64,000 bases of DNA from Paracoccus yeei ATCC BAA-599 (GTDB taxonomy: Bacteria; Pseudomonadota; Alphaproteobacteria; Rhodobacterales; Rhodobacteraceae): assembly GCF_000622145.1 (NCBI RefSeq), contig NZ_JHWH01000022.1, positions 1-64,000 on the forward strand, read 5' to 3'. Positions 7,359-16,018 of the stretch are shown here, piece by piece. The notes beneath the pieces were generated by a model that was not told the origin of the DNA, did no database searches, and saw only the letters and a program-made list of their open reading frames with translations. Both the position numbers and the translations under genes were made by a program. Each line of letters begins with the position of its first letter. Within the stretch, counting starts at the first letter, position 1.

Positions 7359-7842
7359 TGTCGCCACGGTTCAGCATGGCCATGACCTCGGCCTCGGCGG
7401 CAAGCTGGCCATTGACCATGGCGCGCCCCTCGAACTTCCAGATCTTGCCGCCGCCGCGCAGCGTGGTCATGTGCAGTTCCAGGACGTCGCCCGGCACCAC
7501 CTTCTGGCGGAAGCGGCACTTGTCGATGGACATGAAATAGGTGCCCATGCCCTTGCCGGCCAGATCCAGGCTGACGCCGACCAGGACGGCGGCGGCCTGG
7601 GCCATGGCCTCGATGATCAGCACGCCGGGCATGACGGGTTCCTGCGGGAAATGCCCCTCGAAATGCGGCTCGTTCGAGGTGACGTTCTTGACGCCCACGC
7701 AGCTTTTCATGGGCACGATGTCGCGGACCCGATCCACCAGCAGGAAGGGATAGCGATGCGGCAGGATCCGCTTGATCGCGGCCAGATCGACTTCGGTCGG
7801 CGGGATGTAGGCGGTCTCGGCGTCGTTCTGGGCGGCGGCCAT
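7351..7842 (-). CDS. fabZ: 3-hydroxyacyl-ACP dehydratase FabZ
   Basis: A 163-residue hot-dog-fold dehydratase of fatty acid synthesis that also sets hydroxyacyl supply for Lpx[12 protein letters not shown] precedes the active-site block [20 protein letters not shown], with the catalytic His and Glu in place. GAGGG lies upstream of the ATG. It is the first gene of the lpx series here. In related genomes bamA and lpxD usually lie directly upstream; here the upstream gene on the same strand is the last gene of a MoxR-type cluster, 62 bases away. Confidence 0.96.
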   Translation of the reverse strand: MAAAQNDAETAYIPPTEVDLAAIKRILPHRYPFLLVDRVRDIVPMKSCVGVKNVTSNEPHFEGHFPQEPVMPGVLIIEAMAQAAAVLVGVSLDLAGKGMGTYFMSIDKCRFRQKVVPGDVLELHMTTLRGGGKIWKFEGRAMVNGQLAAEAEVMAMLNRGDNG

Positions 7843-7904
7843 GCGGTCCCTCGTGAAATGGTTTCCATTTGCCTAGCAACGGGGCGCGGGCTTGGCAAGT
7901 TTGC

Positions 7905-10013
7905 CTATGCCGCCCGGCCCCTGCCCCAGCCGCGCCCCTCGGCCAGCCAACCGACCAGCGCCAGCCCCGCCACGATGCAAAGCCAGGCCCAGCCGGGCAG
8001 CAGGGGCCGATGCGTCACCCCCGACACCGAGGCGGCGCCACGCGGCGTGATGCCGATCCAGTCGCCGCCCACGCCCTGGCCATGCGCGGACCGCCCCTCG
8101 CGGACGGTGCGCAGGGTCGGAATCCCATCCGACAGGCGCAGGACGGCGCCCTGCGTCGCCTGGACCAGGGGCGCCACCACCCGGTCCGAAGCGACGGTTT
8201 CCTCGAACTCGCGGGGCGCGGCGGGGCCAAGCGCCAGGATGCGGGTGATCTCGCCCTCGGCCAGGCGGTAAAGCCCGGGGCCGGGCGCGGTCCAGCGCGC
8301 GGCGAAGCGGCCGGGGCCGGTCTGGGCCAGGGCGATCTCCTCGGTCCGGCCGTCGGGATAGGTGATGCGGACCGGCCCGACCTGCTCGGCCATGGTGCGG
8401 CGGGTGATCGTCACGCCAAGGCCGGCCGAGACATCGGCCAGCAGCGCCTCTTCCTCAAGCTCGGGTTCCTTCATCGACCAATGGGCGATGCGGCGCAGCA
8501 GTTCCAGCTGCGGCCCGCCCCCTTCGAAGCCGCGCCCCCACAGCCAGACCTGGTCCGAAGTCAGCAGCGCCACCCGGCCCTTGCCCACCCGGTTCAGGAT
8601 CAGCAGCGGCTGGTCCTCGGCCCCGGTCATCACCACCTGGGCGCGCGGGTCGGGGATCACCTGGGACATGCGCAGCCAGCGGCCCCAATGGCTGTCGCTG
8701 CCCTCGGCCGGCGCGCCGGTCAGGCCCGCCGTGACCGGATGGCGCCGGCCTTCGTCGGTCAGTTGCGGCAGGAACGGCTGATCATAGACCCGCCCGGTCG
8801 GCCGGCCCGGGATGATCGCCCCCATCGGCGACAGGTTCAGGCTTTCAACCGAGGACATCTCGGGCCCGGCCGAGACCAGGATGGCGCCGCCCTCTTCGAC
8901 ATAGCGGCGGATGTTGTCGTAGTATTGCGGCGTCAGGATGCCCCGCACCCGGTCCCGGTCGAAGATGATCAGGTCGAAATCGCGGATCCGCTCCATGAAC
9001 AGTTCCTGCGTGGGGAAGGCAATCAGCGACAGCTCGTCGACCGGCACGCCGTCCATCTTGTCCGGCGGCCGCAGGATGGTGAAGTGGATCAGGTCCACGT
9101 TCGCGTCCGACTTCAGCAGGTTGCGCCAGGTCCGCTCGCCCGCGTGCGGCTCTCCCGAGACCAGCAGCACGCGCAGCCGGTCGTGCACCCCCTGGATCTG
9201 GACGGCGGCGGCATTGTTGCGGTCGGTCAGTTCCGGCACGGCGCCCCCGGGCGCGTCGAAGCCGATCGAGACGACGTTCTGCCCCGCGTGCTCGGGCACC
9301 ACCGGCAGGTCCAGCGTCACGCCGGGCGGCAGCTCCAGGCTGCGGCTGTCCGCGCCGTCCAGCTGGATGCGCAGCCGGGCGGGGCTGGCGGCGACCTCGG
9401 GCGGGACAGCGCCCTGGTCCTCGACGCGCAGGCGGATGGTGACGGGCTGGCCGATCAGGCCAAAGGCCGGGGCTTCCTCGATCACCAGGCGGCGGTCCCA
9501 GTCGGCCGGCTGGCCGGTCGGCAGGACATGGACCGGCGCGGGCGCGGTGCCGGGCATCTGCGCCGCGTCATGGGCCAGCCCGTCCGTCACCGCGACGACG
9601 CCCGCCACGCGGGTCTGGGGTTCGGCCGCCAAGGCCTTGGCCAGCGCCGCGCCCAACAGGGTGCCGTCATCGTCGTCGCCCAGCGTGACGCGGCGGATCT
9701 CGGTGTTCGGCAGGGCCTCGATCTGGCGCGAAAGCGCCTGCACCGCCTGGTCGGACTGCTCGGCCCGGCCCGGCAGCGACTGGCTGGCGCTGCGGTCGTC
9801 CAGCAGGATGACGATGTCCGAAAGCGCCTGGCGCACCCCCGATTCCAGCGCGGGCCCAGCCAGCGCAAGCGCCGCAGCCAGCCCCGCGAGCCCGCGCCAG
9901 AACCAGCCGCGCAAGCCGCGCCACAGCGACCACAGCGCCACCAGCAGTCCCAGCGCAGCCACCGACGCAACCAGCGGCCAGGGCAGCAGCGGGTCAAAGC
10001 TCAGGCCCGTCAT
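7905..10013 (-). CDS. Large membrane protein with glutamine-amidotransferase-like region, last gene of the MoxR cluster
   Basis: A 702-residue protein with hydrophobic spans near the N-terminus (about 10-50) and one at the C-terminus (about 670-690), leaving a large periplasmic-type middle. That middle begins with a von Willebrand-like segment (LSDIVILLDDRSASQ) and continues into an amidotransferase-fold-like stretch (YVEEGGAILVSAGPEMSS). Proteins of this build regularly close MoxR-DUF58-BatA-DUF4159 clusters. The function is unknown; a role in envelope integrity or in metal-dependent complex assembly is inferred from the cluster. The start overlaps the DUF4159 stop as ATGA, indicating translational coupling. 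Confidence 0.8.
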   Translation of the reverse strand: MTGLSFDPLLPWPLVASVAALGLLVALWSLWRGLRGWFWRGLAGLAAALALAGPALESGVRQALSDIVILLDDRSASQSLPGRAEQSDQAVQALSRQIEALPNTEIRRVTLGDDDDGTLLGAALAKALAAEPQTRVAGVVAVTDGLAHDAAQMPGTAPAPVHVLPTGQPADWDRRLVIEEAPAFGLIGQPVTIRLRVEDQGAVPPEVAASPARLRIQLDGADSRSLELPPGVTLDLPVVPEHAGQNVVSIGFDAPGGAVPELTDRNNAAAVQIQGVHDRLRVLLVSGEPHAGERTWRNLLKSDANVDLIHFTILRPPDKMDGVPVDELSLIAFPTQELFMERIRDFDLIIFDRDRVRGILTPQYYDNIRRYVEEGGAILVSAGPEMSSVESLNLSPMGAIIPGRPTGRVYDQPFLPQLTDEGRRHPVTAGLTGAPAEGSDSHWGRWLRMSQVIPDPRAQVVMTGAEDQPLLILNRVGKGRVALLTSDQVWLWGRGFEGGGPQLELLRRIAHWSMKEPELEEEALLADVSAGLGVTITRRTMAEQVGPVRITYPDGRTEEIALAQTGPGRFAARWTAPGPGLYRLAEGEITRILALGPAAPREFEETVASDRVVAPLVQATQGAVLRLSDGIPTLRTVREGRSAHGQGVGGDWIGITPRGAASVSGVTHRPLLPGWAWLCIVAGLALVGWLAEGRGWGRGRAA

Positions 10014-10849
10014 TGGGTCACTTCCTCGGCGCGCAGCCGGTCAAGCAGGGCTGGCACATGCACCTGGTCGGATTTGTAGTTCCCGGTCAGCACATACATG
10101 ATCAGGTTGACGCCGAAGCGGTTCGCCATCTCGCGGTTCTCCTCGCCCTCGAACCCCGAGCCCATGCTGAACATCGGCAGGCCGTTCTGGTCGACGGCCC
10201 AGGCCTCGGCCCAGGCATTGCCGCCGATGATGACCGGAGAGACCCCGTCGTTGAGGTTGCGGAACGGCACGCCCTCGGCCGCCTCGGCGCCGGGGGGCGG
10301 GGCCTCGGCCCAGACGTCGCGCCCGCTGTAGCGGCCCGGGAAGTCCTGCAGCAGATAGAAGCTGCGGGTCAGCACATGGTCGGCCGGGATCGGCGCCAGC
10401 GGCGGGATGTCCAGGGGCGCCGCCAGCCGCTGCAGCGCGGCCGAACCGTCGGGCCCGCCCAGGCCAGCGATATCCCCGTCGCGGGTGTCGAACAGGATCA
10501 CGCCGCCCGATTTCAGGAAATGGTTCAGCCGCACATAGGCCTGCGGCGTGGGCGAGGGCTGGCTGTCCGTCACCGGCCAATACAGGAAGGTCAGCAGCGA
10601 CAGGTCGTCGCGGTCCAGGTCGATGCCGATGGGCTCGCCCGGTTCGACCGTGGTGCGCTGGGTCAGCACCTGCGAGACGCCGCGCAGCCCGGCTTCGGAG
10701 GCACGGTCCACATCGGCATCGCCCGTCACGACATAGGCCAGCGCGACCTCGTCCGCGGCGCGGATCAGGCGCGGGTCCGGGTCGTCCTGCGCAAGGGCAG
10801 GCCAGGACCAGGCCAGCAAGGCCACAAGGATCGGGATCAGGCGTTTCAT
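10010..10849 (-). CDS. DUF4159 protein with its own signal peptide
   Basis: A 279-residue protein whose N-terminus (MKRLIPILVALLAWSWPALA, then QDD) is a Sec signal peptide, so it is probably periplasmic. The DUF4159 domain follows directly: VALAYVVTGDADVDRASEAG, then TVEPGEPIGIDL and FLYWPV. In many relatives this domain is fused to the C-terminus of the preceding BatA-like protein; here it is separate. The ATG overlaps that gene's stop as ATGA. DUF4159 has no settled biochemical role. Preserved signal peptide and overlap argue for a functional gene rather than a broken fusion. Confidence 0.88.
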   Translation of the reverse strand: MKRLIPILVALLAWSWPALAQDDPDPRLIRAADEVALAYVVTGDADVDRASEAGLRGVSQVLTQRTTVEPGEPIGIDLDRDDLSLLTFLYWPVTDSQPSPTPQAYVRLNHFLKSGGVILFDTRDGDIAGLGGPDGSAALQRLAAPLDIPPLAPIPADHVLTRSFYLLQDFPGRYSGRDVWAEAPPPGAEAAEGVPFRNLNDGVSPVIIGGNAWAEAWAVDQNGLPMFSMGSGFEGEENREMANRFGVNLIMYVLTGNYKSDQVHVPALLDRLRAEEVTQ

Positions 10850-12786
10850 GCCAAAGCCTTTCCTGGGCCGCGGCCCCGCGCAAGCCAGGCGCTGCCCAGC
10901 GCATCCAGAGCCAGCAGCAGCACCGCCAGCGCGATCAGCCAGCCGCGCAGATCGACGCCGGGGGCCTGGGCCTGCGCCTCGACCATGGCGCCGGGCCAGT
11001 CGGCCGGGCCCTGGGCTGCGACCAGCGGTCCGCCCGCGTTCAGTGCGGCTACCCGTTCGCCCGCCCGGTACAGACCGGCGGGCGCGCCGGGCGCCGGGCC
11101 GCGCGCGAAATCGGCGCCCGCCACCGGCACCGGGTCCTGCGGGTCCCGCACCTGGCCGAAGCCATCCAGCACCTGCACCGGCGTCCAATAGGTGTCCGCC
11201 GAGGGATCGGGAGCGGCCGTCGCCCCCGACCCGGCACGGGCGCTTTGGACCAGGCGCTGCAGCATCTCGACGAACAGGCCCGACAGGGCGAGGTTCGACC
11301 ATTCCGCGTTGGCCGTGGTGTGAAACAGCACCACCTGCCCTTCGCCCAGGGGCGCGCGCGTGACCAGGGGCGTGCCGTCGGTCAGCGCGGCCAGCGTGCG
11401 CGGGGCCAGGTCGGGCGAGGGTTCGGGCAGAAGCTGCGCACGGACCAGCGCGTCGGCCGGAATCGCAAGACCCGCGAACGGCCCTTCGGGGGCGAAGGGG
11501 GCAAGGCCGCGCGGATCGCCCCAGCTCAGCGCGCCGCCGATGTCGCGCCCGCCCGCCCGCAGCCGGACGGGCAGCAGCGGCTCCTCGGCCAGCCGGTCGG
11601 ACGCGGCCATGCGCGGTCCGGCAAAGCGGATCAGCAGCCCGCCCTGGTCCACCCAGCCCTGCAGGGCCTCGGCCTCGGGCAGGCCGATCTGGTCGGCCAG
11701 CACGATCACGTCGGGCGCGGCCTGTAGCACATCCGCCGCGCCCCCTTCGATCAGGTCGGTCGAGGGGGCCAGCGCCCGGCGCAGGTAATGCATGGGCGAC
11801 AGCAACTGCTGGCCCTCGCGCGCGGCGCTGTCGCCGACCAGCGCGACCTTGCGCCGGCGCAGGGAATCGTCGGCCAGCACCACCGCCCCGGCCGCGCTCT
11901 GCCCGTCGATCTGAAAGCGGGTGATGCGGTTGCGCAGTTCGGAGGGCAGGTCGATGGGCACCAGCCGCTCTCCCGCCGCCGCCGCGACCGGGGCGGCCAG
12001 CGGCTTCAGCCGCGCCAACTCACGCGGCGCCCCCTGCGGGTCGACGCCATAGGCGATGACATCGGGTGCCGCGGTTCCGGTCGTACGCAGCCGCAGCGCG
12101 GGCCGGTCCCCCGGCACCGATTGCAGGGACAGGCGGGGGCCGTCGGGCGGTGCCACGGTGACCGCGCCCCGCGCCGCCAGGGCCGACAGCAGGGCGGCGC
12201 GGCCGGGATGGTCCAGACCGTCCGACAGCCACAGCACCGACAGGCCCGACGGCGCCTGCGACAGCAGCGCGTCAAGGTCCGAGGGATAGCGCGTCTCCCA
12301 TGGGGCGGGCTGGACGGCGCGCAGTTGCGCGGCCAGCTCGGATGCCGGCAGGAACGGCAGCGTGGCGCTGGCCCGGCCATCCGCGACCAGCAGCGCGGCC
12401 GGCTGGCCGTCGCGCGCGGCCCGGTCCACCGCCTGCAAGGCGCGTGTCTGGCGCTGCGGCCAGTCGGGCGCGGCGGCCCAGCCCGCGTCCAGGACGATCA
12501 GCAAAGGGCCCTGCCCCGCCGGATCGGGCGCCGGTTTCCAGACCGGGCCGGCAAAGCCCAGGATCAGCGCCGCGATCGCCAGCATGCGGATCAAGAGCAG
12601 CCACCAGGGGGTATGCCGTGCCACCGGGCGGGCATCGCGCAGGCCCAGCAGCAGCCGCGTGCCGGGAAAGCGCACCAGCCGGGGCGAGGGCGGCATCGCG
12701 CGCAGGATCAGCCACAGCACCGGCAGCGCGGCCAGCGCCGCCAGCAGCCAGGGCGTTGCGAAGCCAAGAGGACCCAGGACCAGCAT
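10846..12786 (-). CDS. BatA-like membrane protein (N-terminal double-transmembrane domain)
   Basis: A 646-residue protein starting with the BatA/aerotolerance-type segment (MLVLGPLGFATPWLLAALAA, then PVLWLILRA), a second membrane span near residues 55-75 (WWLLLIRMLAIAALILGFAG) and a von Willebrand-like region (PLLIVLDAGWAA). A last span (GWLIALAVLLLALDALG) lies just before the C-terminus. The start is the ATG at 12786, overlapping the DUF58 stop in TGATG. Such proteins are thought to act with MoxR ATPases in assembling or protecting envelope complexes; the target here is unknown. The DUF4159 domain often fused at the C-terminus is encoded by the next gene. Confidence 0.85.
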   Translation of the reverse strand: MLVLGPLGFATPWLLAALAALPVLWLILRAMPPSPRLVRFPGTRLLLGLRDARPVARHTPWWLLLIRMLAIAALILGFAGPVWKPAPDPAGQGPLLIVLDAGWAAAPDWPQRQTRALQAVDRAARDGQPAALLVADGRASATLPFLPASELAAQLRAVQPAPWETRYPSDLDALLSQAPSGLSVLWLSDGLDHPGRAALLSALAARGAVTVAPPDGPRLSLQSVPGDRPALRLRTTGTAAPDVIAYGVDPQGAPRELARLKPLAAPVAAAAGERLVPIDLPSELRNRITRFQIDGQSAAGAVVLADDSLRRRKVALVGDSAAREGQQLLSPMHYLRRALAPSTDLIEGGAADVLQAAPDVIVLADQIGLPEAEALQGWVDQGGLLIRFAGPRMAASDRLAEEPLLPVRLRAGGRDIGGALSWGDPRGLAPFAPEGPFAGLAIPADALVRAQLLPEPSPDLAPRTLAALTDGTPLVTRAPLGEGQVVLFHTTANAEWSNLALSGLFVEMLQRLVQSARAGSGATAAPDPSADTYWTPVQVLDGFGQVRDPQDPVPVAGADFARGPAPGAPAGLYRAGERVAALNAGGPLVAAQGPADWPGAMVEAQAQAPGVDLRGWLIALAVLLLALDALGSAWLARGRGPGKALA

Positions 12787-13651
12787 CAGCCCTCCAGCAC
12801 CGACCAGAGCCACAGAAGCGCCTGCGCGGGCGGCGCGGCGGTGTCATGTGTGCCGAAATGCCAGCCGGCGGTCCCGGCGGCGCGGGTCAGCGCGGCGCGC
12901 CGCTCGGCCAGTCGGGCCAGATAGGCGGCGCGCAGCCCCCCCGCATCGCGGGTGTCGTGCCTGAGCGCCCCCGAGGCCGAACGGAACAGCACCGCCCCGC
13001 CATAGGGAAAGGTCTCCTCGTCGGGGTCCAGCACCTGCAGCAGTGCGCCCCGGACGCCAAGACCGGCGGCCCGGTCCAGATAGGCCAGGATCGGCGCCGG
13101 GTCGCCCAGGAAATCGTCGATCAGCACGATGCGCTGGCCGGGGCGCAGCGCCTTGGCCGGGGGCGTGTCCTCGTCCGCGGGCAGGGGCGCGCGGGCGACC
13201 AATGCCTCGGCGATCCGGTCGGCCTGCATCCGGCCCGGGCGCGGCGGCTGGCCGGCCAGGGCCACGCGCTCGCCCCCCGCCAGCAGCCCCAAGGCCAGGG
13301 CAAGCGCCAGCAGGGCGGCGCGGTCGCGCTTGGCCGGCCGGTCGGCGCCGCCCGAGAAATCCATGCCGGCAGCGGCCGAAACCCACAACACCGCCGATTG
13401 CGCCACCTGTGCCTCGCGGTCGCGGACGAACTGGCCGTCCGAGCGCGCCGACCGGCGCCAGTCGATGCTGCGCGCGGTGTCGCCCTGGGTCGCGGGCCGG
13501 TATTGCCAGAAATCCTCGCCCGCGCCGGCGCGGCGCTGGCCATGCGCGCCGGCGGTTAGGCTGGCCGCCAGCCGTTCGGCCGACAGCATCAGCGCCGGCA
13601 GGGCGGCCGAGGCGGCCTCCGCCCCCGCGCGCAGCTGATCGGCCGAGGGGC

Positions 13652-13655
<4 letters not shown>
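12786..13655 (-). CDS. DUF58 domain protein
   Basis: A 289-residue protein with the DUF58 signature around residues 48-72 (DFWQYRPATQGDTARSIDWR, then RSAR) followed by a von Willebrand A-like domain. DUF58 proteins are nearly always paired with MoxR ATPases and are presumed partners of the chaperone. A GTG at 13655 overlaps the moxR stop as GTGA and is taken as the start because coding similarity begins there; upstream sequence in this frame is a shadow of moxR. No membrane span is evident, so it is probably cytoplasmic. Confidence 0.88.
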
Positions 13656-14653
<998 letters not shown>

Positions 14654-14715
14654 GACAACGCCTCTTTTCTGATCTAGGACAGCATAGGATGGGCGGCAAC
14701 GGGGCTCCACTGATA

Positions 14716-15261
14716 ATGGTTCGCAAGACTGACAATCCTGTGAGCGATGCGGCAGGGATCGCCGCGGCGGCCGGCCGTGCCTCGAAAAAGGGCCCGCCGC
14801 CGGTGCACCTGTGGGACCCGCCGTTCTGCGGGGATCTGGACATGGAGATCCGCGCCGACGGGACCTGGTTCTATCAGGGCAGCCCCATCGGGCGGCCGGC
14901 GATGGTGCGGCTGTTCGCCTCGATCCTGAAACGCGAGGGGGACGAGTATTTCCTGGTGACGCCCGTCGAAAAGGTGCGCATCCGCGTCGTGGACGCGCCC
15001 TTCGTAGCGGTGGATGCCGAGATCGGCCCGACGATCATATTCACCACCAATGTGGGCGACCAGGTGACCGCGGGTCCCGACAACGCCATCCAGATGCGTG
15101 GCACCCCCGAGGCGCCGCGTCCCTATGTCCACGTCCGGCGCGGGCTGTGGGCGCTGATTGATCGAAAGACATTTTATCGACTGGCCGATGTGGCCGCGCC
15201 CGATTCCCATGGGCGCATGATTCTGCACTCGGGTGGGGAAACCTTTCCGCTGGAGCCCTGA
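14716..15261 (+). CDS. DUF1285 domain protein
   Basis: An 181-residue conserved alphaproteobacterial protein. The DUF1285 core is clear: PPVHLWDPPFCGDLDMEIRA, then DGTWFYQGSPIGRPAMVRLF and EYFLVTPVEKVRIRVVDAPF. The family has no known biochemical role. The ATG at 14716 is preferred over one at 14689, which overlaps the divergent moxR promoter space; the choice is not certain because neither has a strong ribosome-binding site. The hyi gene follows one base after the stop codon. Confidence 0.88.
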   Translation: MVRKTDNPVSDAAGIAAAAGRASKKGPPPVHLWDPPFCGDLDMEIRADGTWFYQGSPIGRPAMVRLFASILKREGDEYFLVTPVEKVRIRVVDAPFVAVDAEIGPTIIFTTNVGDQVTAGPDNAIQMRGTPEAPRPYVHVRRGLWALIDRKTFYRLADVAAPDSHGRMILHSGGETFPLEP

Positions 15262-15262
15262 C

Positions 15263-16018
15263 ATGGCGCATTTTGCCGCAAACCTGACCTATCTGTTCAC
15301 CGAACTGCCGATGCAGCAGCGTTTCGCCGCTGCCCGCCGCGCCGGGTTCCAGGGGGTCGAGATCCTGTTTCCCTATGACCTGGCCGTCAAGGAACTGGTG
15401 CGGTGCGCCGAAGCCACGGGGCTGGAGTTCGTGCTGCTGAACTCGCCGCCGCCGAACTGGGCGGGGGGCCCGCGCGGCTTTGCGGCCGAGCCGGGCAACG
15501 AGGCGCGCTTTCGCAGCGACTTCGACCGCGCGATCCGCTATGCCCAGGCGCTGGACGTGCAGCACGTCCACATCATGGCCGGACGCGCCGAGGGCCCGCA
15601 GGCGCGCCGCACCATGATCGAGAACCTGAAATGGGCCGCCCGCCGCGCCCCCCGCGCCAGCCTGACGATCGAGCCGACCAACACCCAGGACATGCCCGGC
15701 TATTTCCTGAACGACTTCGACCTTGCCGCCGAGATCATCGCCGAGGTCGGCGCGCCGAACCTCGGGCTGCAATTCGACGCTTATCAGGCCCAGATGATCC
15801 ATGGCGATGTGCTGGACCTTTGGCGCCGGCTGGCGCCGATCACGCGCCATGTGCAGGTTGCGGGCTTTCCCGGCCGGCACGAGCCGCGCACCGGCGACAT
15901 CGACTTTGCCCGATTCTATCGGGCGCTGGACGAGGCCGGCTACGACGGCTGGATCGGCGCCGAATACACGCCCCTGACCTCGACCGAGGCCGGGCTGCGC
16001 TGGCTGCGCTCGGCCTAA
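15263..16018 (+). CDS. hyi: Hydroxypyruvate isomerase family protein
   Basis: A 251-residue TIM-barrel protein of the AP-endonuclease-2/xylose-isomerase-like group. The opening AHFAANLTYLFTELPMQQRF matches hydroxypyruvate isomerases, which interconvert hydroxypyruvate and tartronate semialdehyde. Probable metal ligands sit in IEPTNTQDMPGYF, LQFDAYQAQMIHGD, HVQVAGFPGRHEP and the final IGAEYTP. The start at 15263 comes one base after the DUF1285 stop, suggesting one transcript. The substrate is inferred from family resemblance; other sugar-acid isomerases look similar. Confidence 0.85.
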   Translation: MAHFAANLTYLFTELPMQQRFAAARRAGFQGVEILFPYDLAVKELVRCAEATGLEFVLLNSPPPNWAGGPRGFAAEPGNEARFRSDFDRAIRYAQALDVQHVHIMAGRAEGPQARRTMIENLKWAARRAPRASLTIEPTNTQDMPGYFLNDFDLAAEIIAEVGAPNLGLQFDAYQAQMIHGDVLDLWRRLAPITRHVQVAGFPGRHEPRTGDIDFARFYRALDEAGYDGWIGAEYTPLTSTEAGLRWLRSA

